A program made the position numbers and the translations under genes. DNA of 64,000 bases from Blastococcus sp. CPCC 205250 (lineage in GTDB: Bacteria > Actinomycetota > Actinomycetes > Mycobacteriales > Geodermatophilaceae), in NCBI RefSeq assembly GCF_019799925.1, contig NZ_JABGCG010000007.1, positions 186,001-250,000 of the forward strand. The letters are read 5' to 3'. The notes below the pieces were generated by a model. That model was not told the origin of the DNA, did not search any database, and saw nothing but the letters and a program-made list of their open reading frames with translations. Below, piece by piece: positions 18,278 through 26,209 of this stretch (its first letter is position 1; every line of letters begins with the position of its first letter).

Positions 18278-19815
18278 GTGGCGTCGCCCTCCTCCCGGCG
18301 CGCCTCGGCGAACGCCGCCAGCGCGTCGACCAGCGGCGCCACGGCCGCCGTCTCGGGCTGGACGTCGACGCGGAGGCCGAACTCCTGGGCCGTGGCGGCG
18401 GTCTGCGGGCCGATCACCGCGACGACCGTCTTGGCGTGCGGCTTGCCGGCGATGCCGACCAGGTTGCGCACCGTGCTCGACGAGGTGAAGCACACCGCGT
18501 CGAAGCCGCCGCCCTTGATCGCCTCGCGGACCGCGGCCGGCGGCGGGGCCGCCCGGACGGTGCGGTACGCGGTGACGTCGTCGATCTCCCAGCCGCGCTC
18601 CTTGAGCCCGGCCGCCAGGGTCTCGGTGGCGATGTCGGCCCGCGGCAGCAGCACCCGGTCGATCGGGTCCAGCACGTCGTCGTAGTCGGGGAAGTCGGCC
18701 AGCAGGCCCTCGCTGGACTGCTCACCAGAGGGCAGCAGCTCCGGCACGATGCCGAACGCGCGGACGGCCTCGGCGGTCTGCTCGCCGACGCAGGCCACCT
18801 TGACCCCGGCGAACGCGCGGGCGTCCAAGCCGAGCTCGGCGAACTTCTCGCGGACGGCCTTCACGGCGTTCACCGAGGTGAACACGATCCAGCCGTAGCG
18901 GCCGGTGACCAGGCCCTTGATGGCGCGGTCCATCTGCGCCGGGCTGCGCGGGGGCTCCACGGCGATGGTCGGGACCTCGACCGGCACGGCGCCGTAGGCG
19001 CGCAGCCGCTCGCTCATGTCGCCGGCCTGGTCCTTGGTGCGCGGCACCAGCACACGCCAGCCGAACAGCGGCCGGCTCTCCCACCAGGAGAGCTTGCCGC
19101 GCCGGTCGACGACGGCGCCGACCGTGGCCACGACGGTGCCGGTCAGCGCGTCGAGCCCGGCGGTCTTCTCGGCGACCGCGGCGAGCTTGGCCGCCACGCT
19201 GCGCTGGTCGGTGGTCGAGCCCGCGGCGGTGACGACGACGGAGGTGCCCCCGGGCAGGCCGCCCTCGACCAGCCGGACGGCGGCGTCGGGCAGGTGGGAG
19301 GCGTCCCCGGTGAGGACCAGCGGCGCACCCAGCCGGTGCGCAGCGCCGGCCAGCGCCGCGAGGTCGGCGGAGCCGCCCAGCTCGGCACTCAGCGTCGTGC
19401 CCCCGAGGGCGACACCGGCGAACGCCGGGACCGCGGTGACCGCGGCGACACCGGGAACGACGTCGAACGACACCGAGGTGCGGCCGACGGCGAGCACCTC
19501 CTTGACCACCGCGTCGGAGGTGAAGGGGTCACCGGCGACGAGGCGGACGACGGTGTCGCCCTTCTTCGCCGCGGCGACGGCGGCCTTGGCCACCTCGTCG
19601 GGCTCCCCGGTCGCGGTCGTCGGCTCGAGGTCGGGCCGGCTCTCTCGGACCGCGGCGGTGACCGCCGGCGCGACACCGGCGTCGACGACGAGGACGTCGG
19701 CGTCGGCCAGGGCCGCGGTCGCCCGGGCGGTCAGCATGCCGGGATCGCCCGGGCCGGCGCCGACGAAGACGACCGTTCCGGCCGCCCCGCCGTTCTGCTT
19801 GCGGAAGCGCGTCAT
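18274..19815 (-). CDS. hemD: Uroporphyrinogen-III synthase fused to a methyltransferase-like domain
   Basis: A 513-residue fusion. Residues 12-240 resemble uroporphyrinogen-III C-methyltransferase (VFVGAGPGDPGMLTARA, RLVAGDPFTSD, VPGVAAVTAVPAFAGVAL). Residues 255-505 are uroporphyrinogen-III synthase (WRVLVPRTKDQAGDMSERL, IVFTSVNAV, CVGEQTAEA, LLPRADIATETLAAGL, AVCFTSSSTVRNL). The fusion is usual in actinobacteria. The methylase half lacks the GRGGEE and TGH segments expected in active enzymes, so it may be inactive. The ATG at 19815 follows a 150-bp gap after hemC. Confidence 0.9.
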   Translation of the reverse strand: MTRFRKQNGGAAGTVVFVGAGPGDPGMLTARATAALADADVLVVDAGVAPAVTAAVRESRPDLEPTTATGEPDEVAKAAVAAAKKGDTVVRLVAGDPFTSDAVVKEVLAVGRTSVSFDVVPGVAAVTAVPAFAGVALGGTTLSAELGGSADLAALAGAAHRLGAPLVLTGDASHLPDAAVRLVEGGLPGGTSVVVTAAGSTTDQRSVAAKLAAVAEKTAGLDALTGTVVATVGAVVDRRGKLSWWESRPLFGWRVLVPRTKDQAGDMSERLRAYGAVPVEVPTIAVEPPRSPAQMDRAIKGLVTGRYGWIVFTSVNAVKAVREKFAELGLDARAFAGVKVACVGEQTAEAVRAFGIVPELLPSGEQSSEGLLADFPDYDDVLDPIDRVLLPRADIATETLAAGLKERGWEIDDVTAYRTVRAAPPPAAVREAIKGGGFDAVCFTSSSTVRNLVGIAGKPHAKTVVAVIGPQTAATAQEFGLRVDVQPETAAVAPLVDALAAFAEARREEGDAT

Positions 19816-19936
19816 CGCGTGCTCCTGTTCCGTTTCGTCTGAGCTGCCCTGGAGAGGGCGTGTGCTGGGGTCTGGGGACCGGGCGTCGGTGCCCGGCGGG
19901 TGGTGGTCACGAGGACACGCTGGTGCGGACCGCGCT

Positions 19937-19975
19937 CACCGGGGCCGTGTCCACCGGGGCCGTGCTCACCGGGAC
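19937..19975. repeat. 2.6 tandem copies of a 15-bp unit after hemC
   Basis: A 15-bp unit beginning CACCGGGGCCGTG starts at 19937, 19952 and 19967; the third copy is diverged and contains the hemC stop codon. It lies in the hemC-hemD gap, otherwise featureless. Confidence 0.6.
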
Positions 19976-20904
19976 ATGGCCATCAGCTCGGCGGCGCCGC
20001 GGTCGAGCAGCTCCGCGGCGAGCTCGCGGCCGAGCCGCTCGGCGTCCTCCGCCGGCCCGGTGGCCGAGCCGCGGACGCCGTCGCTGCCGTCCAGCGCCGT
20101 CACCGAGGCCCGCAGGTACAGCTCGGGGCCGTCCTCGCCCTCGGCGACCTCGGCGTAGGCCGCGACCGGTGCGCTGCAGCCGGCCTCGAGCGCGGCCAGC
20201 GTGGTCCGCTCGGCGAGCACGCAGGCCCGCGTGACGGCGTCGTCGAGCGGGGCGAGCAGGGCGCGGGTCGCGTCGTCGTCGGCCCGGCACTCCACGGCGA
20301 GCGCCCCCTGCGCCGGCGCGGGGAGCACCTGCAGCGGGTCGAGCGTCTCGGTGATCGTGTCCAGGCGGCCGAGCCGGACCAGCCCGGCGCGGGCCAGGAC
20401 GACGGCGTCGAGGTCGCCGGGGACCACGCGCGCCATCCGGGTGTCGACGTTGCCGCGGATCGGCACGACCTCCAAGCCCAGGCCGAGGGCGCGCAGCTGG
20501 GCCACCCGGCGGGGGGCGCCGGTACCCACGCGCGCGCCGGCGGGCAGCTCGCCGAGGGTCAGGCCGTCGCGGGCCACCAGGGCGTCGCGCGGGTCCTCGC
20601 GCGACGGGACGGCGGCCATCACCAGCGCCGGCTCGGGCGCGGTCGGCAGGTCCTTGTAGCTGTGCACCGCGACGTCGACGGTGCCCTCGAGCAGCGCGCG
20701 GCGGATCGCCGTGACGAAGACGCCGGTGCCGCCGAGCTGGGCGATCGCCGCCGCCGAGCGGTCGCCCTCGGTGCTGATGTGCACCAGCTCCACCGGGACG
20801 CCGGTCGCGGCGGTGATCGCGTCGGCGACCGTCCGCGACTGCGTCGTCGCCAGCTGGCTGGCCCGGGTGCCGAGCTTGAGCGTCCGCAGCGCCTGCGCGG
20901 TCAC
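19966..20904 (-). CDS. hemC: Porphobilinogen deaminase (hydroxymethylbilane synthase)
   Basis: A 312-residue enzyme that polymerises four porphobilinogens into hydroxymethylbilane. Landmarks are [13 protein letters not shown] at the N-terminus, [34 protein letters not shown], and the dipyrromethane cofactor Cys in [11 protein letters not shown] near residue 243. The GTG at 20904 overlaps the hemA stop (GTGA). Confidence 0.96.
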   Translation of the reverse strand: MTAQALRTLKLGTRASQLATTQSRTVADAITAATGVPVELVHISTEGDRSAAAIAQLGGTGVFVTAIRRALLEGTVDVAVHSYKDLPTAPEPALVMAAVPSREDPRDALVARDGLTLGELPAGARVGTGAPRRVAQLRALGLGLEVVPIRGNVDTRMARVVPGDLDAVVLARAGLVRLGRLDTITETLDPLQVLPAPAQGALAVECRADDDATRALLAPLDDAVTRACVLAERTTLAALEAGCSAPVAAYAEVAEGEDGPELYLRASVTALDGSDGVRGSATGPAEDAERLGRELAAELLDRGAAELMAMSR

Positions 20905-22286
20905 GCCGCACCGCCGGGGCGCAGGTCGTCGGGGTCGACGCTGACGGCCTCGGCCAGCCGGCCGCCCCCGGCGGGGACGTCGGTGTCGATGCCCAGGCCG
21001 AACAGCTCGCGCAGCGCGTCGGCGTAGTCGACCCCACCGGGGGTGCTGGCCAGCTCCTTCACCCGGACGGTCGGCTCGTGCAGCAGCTTGTCGACCACGC
21101 GCCGGACGGTGCGGGTGATCTCCGACCGGGCGCGGGCGTCGAGGTCGGGCAGCCGGGTGGACAGCCGCAGCAGCTCGGCGTCGACGACCTCGGCGGCCTG
21201 GCTGCGCAGCGCCGACACGGTGGGGGCCACGGCCGCGGCCTGCCGCTCCGCGCGCAGCAGCGCGGTCTCGGCCTCGATGAGGGCGTGCGCGGCGGCGACG
21301 TCGTCCGCGGCGACCGCTCCGGCCAGGGAGCCCGGCTGCCCGCCGGCCTCGTCGTGCAGCAGCGCGGTGCGCTCGCCCTGCAGCAGGGCCAGGTCCACGA
21401 CGTGGACGCCCGGCAGACCGGCGACGGCGGGGTCGACGTCGCGCGGGAGCGCGAGGTCGACGACGGCCAGCGGCCGGCCGGCGCGCCCGCGCATGGCGGA
21501 GGCGACGGCCTCGGTGCCGATGACCAGGCCGGTGGCGCCGGTGCAGGTGAGCAGCAGGTCCGCGGCGGCGATGGCGGCGGGCAGGTCGTCGAGGTCGGCG
21601 GTCGAGCCGTCGACGGCGGCGGCCAGCCGGGCGGCGGACTCGGCGGTGCGGCTGGCGACGGTGACCTGGGCACCGCGCCGGGAGAGGGTGGCCGCGGCGA
21701 GGGCGCCCATCGAGCCCGCGCCGACGACGAGCACCGGCCGGCCGGCCAGCGGCCCGATCCGCTCCTCCGCGTGGTCCAGCGAGACCGACACCAGCGAGGC
21801 ACCGGCCTTGTCGATGCCGGTCTCGGAGTGCACCCGCTTGCCGACGCGCAGGGCGTGCTGGGCGACGGGGTGCAGCGCGCGGCCGACCGTGCCCTGCTCG
21901 CGGGCCAGGGCGTAGGCGTTGCGCAGCTGGCCGAGCACCTGCGTCTCGCCCACGACCATGGAGTCCAGGCCGGCGGCGACGGTGAACAGGTGCGCCACGG
22001 CCTGGTCCTCGTAGTGGACCGTGACGTAGGGCGAGAGCTCCTCGACCGTGGCCCCGGCCTGGCGGGCCAGGACGCGGCTGACCTCGGTGACGCCGCCGTG
22101 GAAGCGGTCGACCTCGGCGAAGACCTCGACCCGGTTGCAGGTGGCCAGGACCATGGCCTCGCTGACGTGGTCGGTGCCCACGAGCTCGTGCAGCGCCTTG
22201 ACGGTGTCGTCGGTCCCCATGGCGAACTGCTCGAGCAGGGAGACCGGCGCCGTCTGGTGGCTGATCCCGACCGCCAGGAGGCTCAC
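20901..22286 (-). CDS. hemA: Glutamyl-tRNA reductase
   Basis: The NADPH-dependent first step of the C5 tetrapyrrole pathway. The 461 residues show the nucleophilic Cys50 in [24 protein letters not shown], a Rossmann motif [16 protein letters not shown] near residue 190, LPRDVDPAV, and a C-terminal dimerisation helix region. The GTG start overlaps the rex stop (4 bp). This gene is the usual control point of haem synthesis and lies directly behind the redox repressor Rex. Confidence 0.95.
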   Translation of the reverse strand: MSLLAVGISHQTAPVSLLEQFAMGTDDTVKALHELVGTDHVSEAMVLATCNRVEVFAEVDRFHGGVTEVSRVLARQAGATVEELSPYVTVHYEDQAVAHLFTVAAGLDSMVVGETQVLGQLRNAYALAREQGTVGRALHPVAQHALRVGKRVHSETGIDKAGASLVSVSLDHAEERIGPLAGRPVLVVGAGSMGALAAATLSRRGAQVTVASRTAESAARLAAAVDGSTADLDDLPAAIAAADLLLTCTGATGLVIGTEAVASAMRGRAGRPLAVVDLALPRDVDPAVAGLPGVHVVDLALLQGERTALLHDEAGGQPGSLAGAVAADDVAAAHALIEAETALLRAERQAAAVAPTVSALRSQAAEVVDAELLRLSTRLPDLDARARSEITRTVRRVVDKLLHEPTVRVKELASTPGGVDYADALRELFGLGIDTDVPAGGGRLAEAVSVDPDDLRPGGAA

Positions 22287-22987
22287 GACATGCCCCCGAG
22301 GGCCGGCACGCGGGCGTCCCGCCGGGCGTCGTCCGGGGTGTCCCGCTGGGTGTCGAGGAACGCGAGGACCTGGAGCTCGACGGAGAGGTCGACCTGGCGG
22401 ACGTCGACGCCCGCGGGCGCGACCAGCGCCACCGGTGCGAAGTTCAAGATGCTCCTCACCCCGGCCGCGGTCAGCCGGTCGCAGACCGCCTGCGCCACCT
22501 CCGCCGGTGTCGCGATGACGCCGATCGTCGCCCGGGTGCCGACGACCACCTGGTCGAGCTCGGTGACCGGCTGGACGGCGTGGCCGCCGATGACCTGCCC
22601 GATCCGCTCCGGCGCGCTGTCGAACAGGCCGACGAACTCGAACCCGCGGCTGCCGAAGCCCGCGTAGTCCGCCAGCGCCGAGCCGAGGTTGCCCAGGCCC
22701 ACGAGCACGCAGGCGCGGGAGCGCTCGACGCCCAGGACGCGGGCGATCCGGTCGCGCAGCCCGAGGACGTCGTAGCCGACGCCGCGCACGCCGCAGGGGC
22801 CCAGGTGGGAGAGGTCCTTGCGCAGACCGGCCGGGTTGACGCCGGCGGCACCGGCGAGCTCACCGGAGGAGACGCTGGCCCGGCCGCCGTCCGCCAGCCC
22901 GGTGAGCACCCGGAGGTACACGGCCAGGCGGGCCACGGTGGCCTCCGGGATCCGGGGCCTGGACGGGTTCACGGGAACTGTCTCCAC
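22283..22987 (-). CDS. rex: Redox-sensing transcriptional repressor Rex
   Basis: A 234-residue NADH/NAD-sensing repressor. The N-terminal winged helix reads [16 protein letters not shown] then [16 protein letters not shown] and GVRGVGYDV, almost the family consensus; the Rossmann domain has [15 protein letters not shown] near residue 92. A domain-swapping C-terminal helix precedes a basic tail. In Streptomyces, Rex represses cydAB, nuo and its own rex-hemACD operon when NADH/NAD is low; the same operon order is present here. The GTG at 22987 is used; a second GTG six codons in is possible. Confidence 0.95.
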   Translation of the reverse strand: METVPVNPSRPRIPEATVARLAVYLRVLTGLADGGRASVSSGELAGAAGVNPAGLRKDLSHLGPCGVRGVGYDVLGLRDRIARVLGVERSRACVLVGLGNLGSALADYAGFGSRGFEFVGLFDSAPERIGQVIGGHAVQPVTELDQVVVGTRATIGVIATPAEVAQAVCDRLTAAGVRSILNFAPVALVAPAGVDVRQVDLSVELQVLAFLDTQRDTPDDARRDARVPALGGMS

Positions 22988-23040
22988 AACGGGCGCGTCG
23001 TCGCACCGGCGGCTGCCGGGGGGACGTACGACATCGGGGA

Positions 23041-23060
23041 CCGGACGGGAGACCGTCCGG
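23041..23060 (-). promoter_or_regulatory. Perfect hairpin in the rex leader
   Basis: An 8-bp stem CCGGACGG/CCGTCCGG with a 4-nt loop, 54 bp upstream of the rex start. It may be an mRNA leader hairpin or an operator. Confidence 0.4.
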
Positions 23061-23079
23061 CGCCGCCCACGTTAACCGC

Positions 23080-23097
23080 TTGTGAACGCAGGAACAA
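23080..23097 (-). promoter_or_regulatory. Candidate Rex operator
   Basis: TTGTGAAC on one side matches a half site of the Rex consensus (TTGTGAAnnnnTTCACAA) perfectly; the other arm ends in ACAA but is degenerate in its inner four bases. It lies 93 bp upstream of rex in the only lower-GC stretch nearby. Autoregulation would fit the Streptomyces model. Confidence 0.45.
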
Positions 23098-23198
23098 AGT
23101 CGCTGCCGGGCGTTCGGGCCTCCGGGCAGCGCAGACGTCTGCGGTTGTGGTGAGGACCATACCCGGACGTGTCCGGGGGGGACCTCCGAGGGGGCCCC

Positions 23199-23447
23199 TC
23201 AGGCCAGGCCGAGGTCCCGGCGCAGCCGCGGTACGTCGACGGTGAAGTAGGAGTGCTCGCGGCCGTCGAGCAGGACCACCGGGACGCGGTCGCCGAACTC
23301 CGCCTGCAGGTCCGCGTCGGCGTCGACGTCCACCGGGGTGACGGCCAGCCCCGCCTCCTCGGCGATCGGCGCCAGCGTCGCCGCGGCGGCCTCGCACAGG
23401 TGGCAGCCGTCGCGGGTCACCAGGTGCAGGCGGGCGGCGTCAGGCAC
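23199..23447 (-). CDS. Glutaredoxin-like protein (DUF836 type)
   Basis: An 82-residue thioredoxin-fold protein with the N-terminal active-site motif TRDGCHLCEAA, a VDVDADADL strand-helix region and a cis-Pro in RVPVVLLDG. This is the short YfcA/DUF836 glutaredoxin-like family found ahead of hemA in many actinobacteria (Rv0508 position). The GTG at 23447 lies within the end of the acyl-CoA ligase gene (8 bp overlap). The thiol partner is unknown. Confidence 0.85.
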   Translation of the reverse strand: MPDAARLHLVTRDGCHLCEAAAATLAPIAEEAGLAVTPVDVDADADLQAEFGDRVPVVLLDGREHSYFTVDVPRLRRDLGLA

Positions 23448-24996
23448 TGCCGCCCGCCGCCGCCGGCTCGGTGTCGGCCGGCTCGTCGCCGGAGGCGGTC
23501 AGTCCCAGCTCGCGGAGCCGGGCGCGGCTGACCTTGCCGGTCAGCGAGTGCGGGAGCGCGGCGAGGAAGTGCACCGAGGTCGGCACCTTGTACCGGGCCA
23601 GGGACTGCGCGGCGTGGGCCAGCAGGTCCTCGGCGGTCGCGGTCGCACCGGCCGCCAGGACGACGACGGCCTGCACCGCCTGGCCGGTCCGGGCGTCGGG
23701 CACCCCGATGACCGCGCTCTCCTGCACCGCGGGGTGGGCCTCGAGCACCCGCTCCACCTCGGCCGGGTAGACGTTGAAGCCGCTGACCAGCACCAGGTCG
23801 CTGCGCCGGTCGACCAGGTGCAGGTCGCCATCGGAGTCGCGGTAGGCGAGGTCGCCGGTGGGCAGCCACCCCTCGCCGTCCGGGCCGTCGGCGCCGTCGG
23901 GCCAGAACCCGGCGAACAGGTTGTCGCCACGCACCCAGATCTCCCCGGGCCCCTCGTCGGCGACGTCATCGGCCGGGGCCGACGGGTCCGCCTCGGAGCT
24001 GGTGTCGCGCAGCTGCACCTCCACCCCGGGCAGCGGGCCCCCGATGCAGGCCGGCTTGGGCCGGCCGCTGGCCAGCGTGCTGGCCACCACGGGGCAGGCC
24101 TCGGTGAGGCCGTAGCCCTCGTGCACGGTGATCGCGGCGCGCTCGCGCATCGCCGTCCAGACGTCCTCGGGCAGCGGCGCGGCGCCCGACGAGGCGATCC
24201 GCACCGCGGCGAAGGCCCGGCGCAGGTCGGCGTCGCTGCCGGCGGCGTCGGCCGCGGCCAGCCACGCCTGGTACATCGGCGGCGCGCCGGGCACGGCGGT
24301 GACCTGCTCGGCGGTCATGAGCTCCAGCGCCGCTCGCGGGTCGAAGACCTCCATGAGCACCGCGCACGCACCGGTGGCGGCGACCAGCCCGAAGCCGGCG
24401 TTGAGGCCGTACACGTGGAACAGCGGCAGCACGAGCAGCACCCGGTCGTCGGGGCGCACCGGCGGCGGGCTCATGGCCAGGCACTGCAGCTGGTTGGCGC
24501 GCAGCGCGGCGGTGGTCAACATCGCGCCGCGGGGACGGCCGGTGGTGCCGCTGGTGTAGGCCAGGAACGCCAGGCCGTCGGGGCCGGGCTCGACGTCCGA
24601 CGGCGGGCCGTCGTCCTCCGGCGGACCGGGACACACCGGCACGCCGGCGACGGGCTCCCGGTCGGCAGGGGTCACGAGCAGGGCCGAGCCGGAGTCCCCG
24701 AGGACGTGCTCGAGCTCGGGGTCGGTGTAGGCGGTGTTCACCGGGACGACGACGAGGCCGGCGCGCAGGGCGCCCAGCGCCGCCCGCAGCCAGTCGATGC
24801 CGTTGGGCAGCTGGACGGCGACGCGCGCGCCGGGCGCGAGCCCCCGCCGGGCATAGCCGGCCGCCGCGCGGTCGACCGCCGCGTCCAGCTCCGCCCAGCT
24901 CAGCCGGGTGTCCCCGGCGACGACCGCGGGGGCGTCCGGACGCTCGCGGGCTGCGGCGCGCACCAGCGCGGCGAGCGAGGGCGGGGCTCCGGACAC
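23440..24996 (-). CDS. AMP-dependent acyl-CoA synthetase/ligase
   Basis: A 518-residue adenylate-forming ligase with the full motif series: AYTSGTTGRPRGAML (phosphate loop, near 165), HEGYGLTEACP (A5), GWLPTGDLAYRD (A7), DRRSDLVLVSGFNVYPAEVE (A8), and the catalytic Lys in LTGKVSRARL near residue 490. It probably activates a fatty or aryl acid to the CoA ester; the substrate cannot be named. The GTG at 24996 follows GGAGGAG by about nine bases. The longer frame to 26031 is the shadow of bldN. Confidence 0.88.
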   Translation of the reverse strand: MSGAPPSLAALVRAAARERPDAPAVVAGDTRLSWAELDAAVDRAAAGYARRGLAPGARVAVQLPNGIDWLRAALGALRAGLVVVPVNTAYTDPELEHVLGDSGSALLVTPADREPVAGVPVCPGPPEDDGPPSDVEPGPDGLAFLAYTSGTTGRPRGAMLTTAALRANQLQCLAMSPPPVRPDDRVLLVLPLFHVYGLNAGFGLVAATGACAVLMEVFDPRAALELMTAEQVTAVPGAPPMYQAWLAAADAAGSDADLRRAFAAVRIASSGAAPLPEDVWTAMRERAAITVHEGYGLTEACPVVASTLASGRPKPACIGGPLPGVEVQLRDTSSEADPSAPADDVADEGPGEIWVRGDNLFAGFWPDGADGPDGEGWLPTGDLAYRDSDGDLHLVDRRSDLVLVSGFNVYPAEVERVLEAHPAVQESAVIGVPDARTGQAVQAVVVLAAGATATAEDLLAHAAQSLARYKVPTSVHFLAALPHSLTGKVSRARLRELGLTASGDEPADTEPAAAGGSA

Positions 24997-25096
24997 TCGG
25001 CATCTCCTCCGGTCGCGCGCGGTGGGCGTGCACCCGCGCGGAGGACACCCGCGCGGGGCGACCGCCCGGGTGGCGTGGACGGGCTCCCGCGATGTT

Positions 25097-25109
25097 GTCA
25101 CCATGTGAC
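25097..25109. promoter_or_regulatory. Palindrome GTCAC-CAT-GTGAC upstream of bldN
   Basis: A 13-bp inverted repeat 86 bp before the bldN start, in the 198-bp divergent region between bldN and the acyl-CoA ligase. It overlaps a possible -35 (TTGTCA at 25095). It could be a repressor site; the protein is unknown and it does not fit the BldD box well. Confidence 0.35.
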
Positions 25110-25194
25110 CAGCACCGCAGCATGCGTGCCCCGGCCGGGGGCCTGCAGACGAGCCGGTCCCGGTCCGGGGGCCGACGAGGAGGTCGACCCCCGC

Positions 25195-26079
25195 ATGGCC
25201 CGGTCGCGTCCCGTGGACGAGCGGTCCGCCGCCGTCCCCGAGGGGACCGGCGGGCTGCCACCCGAGCCGCTCCGGCCCGGTCCCCGGCCGCGGCCCACGC
25301 CGCGCCCCCGGGTGAGCGGTGAGGACGCGCCGCCCGCCCGGCTGCCCACCGTGGTCGCCGACCTGCCGCCGCAGCCGGTCTCCGGCGGACCGGGCACCGA
25401 GGCCGGCCCTGCCGACGACGACCCTGCCCCTGACGACCCGACCCCGGCGCGCGGGGCCGACCCGGAGGCCGATCCGGAGGACGCCGCCCTGGCCGCCGAG
25501 GTCGCCGCCCTCGAGGAGGAGCTGCCCGGCGACGCCGTGGACGTCTGGGGCCTCGTCGCCCAGGCGCAGCAGGGCGACGCCGAGGCGTTCGGCCGGCTCT
25601 ACGACCACTACGTGACGATGGTCTTCCGGTACCTCTACCACCGCGTCGGCGACCGGACCCTGGCCGAGGACTTCACCAGCGAGACCTTCGTCCGGGCCCT
25701 GCGCCGGATCGACTCGCTCTCCTTCCAGGGCCGCGACGTCGGCGCCTGGCTGGTGACCATCGGGCGCAACATCGTGCTGGACCACGTGAAGAGCAGCCGC
25801 TACCGGCTCGAGGTCACGACCGCCGACATGCGCGACGCCGACCGGGGGACCGAGGGCCCGGAGGAGGCCGTGGTCTCCCGGCTCACCCACGAGCAGCTGC
25901 TCGCGTGCATCCGGCAGCTCAACAGCGAGCAGCAGGAGTGCATCTCGCTGCGCTTCCTGCAGGGGTTGTCGGTGGCCGAGACCGCGGCCGTCATGGGCAA
26001 GAAGGACGGCGCCATCAAGGCGTTGCAGCACCGCGCAGTGCGCCGCCTGGCGAGCCTGTTGCCGGAGGGGCTGCGGTGA
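25195..26079 (+). CDS. bldN: ECF-type sigma factor, BldN orthologue with pro-region
   Basis: A 294-residue sigma-70 family factor. Regions 2 and 4 (about 116-290) match Streptomyces BldN closely as I recall it: DVWGLVAQAQQGDAEAFG, GAWLVTIGRNIVLDHVKSSR, LEVTTADM, QECISLRFLQGLSVAETA and MGKKDGAIKALQHRAVR. The first 115 residues are Pro/Asp-rich and likely disordered; in Streptomyces BldN such an N-terminal extension is a pro-sequence removed by proteolysis. The ATG at 25195 follows GAGGAGG. The next gene encodes an RsbN-like anti-sigma, as in Streptomyces, where this pair controls chaplins, rodlins and bldM during sporulation. Confidence 0.88.
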   Translation: MARSRPVDERSAAVPEGTGGLPPEPLRPGPRPRPTPRPRVSGEDAPPARLPTVVADLPPQPVSGGPGTEAGPADDDPAPDDPTPARGADPEADPEDAALAAEVAALEEELPGDAVDVWGLVAQAQQGDAEAFGRLYDHYVTMVFRYLYHRVGDRTLAEDFTSETFVRALRRIDSLSFQGRDVGAWLVTIGRNIVLDHVKSSRYRLEVTTADMRDADRGTEGPEEAVVSRLTHEQLLACIRQLNSEQQECISLRFLQGLSVAETAAVMGKKDGAIKALQHRAVRRLASLLPEGLR

Positions 26080-26125
26080 CCTGCGGCCCCTCCGGGGGGA
26101 ATCCTCTAGTTACCCACGAGTACCC

Positions 26126-26154
26126 CGTAACGGCCACCCGGGGGCAGTCGTTGG
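26126..26154 (+). promoter_or_regulatory. Candidate sigma-BldN promoter for rsbN
   Basis: CGTAAC at 26126-26131 and CGTTGG at 26149-26154, spaced 17 bp. The Streptomyces sigma-BldN consensus, from memory, is CGTAAC-N16-CGTTGA. The site lies in the 130-bp bldN-rsbN gap, 55 bp before the rsbN ATG, so rsbN could be a target of the sigma factor it inhibits. Confidence 0.5.
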
Positions 26155-26209
26155 CCGTCCGGATGCGGATCGCGGACCCGATCCGTCCCAGGACGACCGG
26201 AGGTGGGCG

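Noticed and set aside
23338..26079. 913-residue frame that includes bldN
   Set aside because: Residues before position 25195 are antisense of the acyl-CoA ligase; only the last 294 form a protein.
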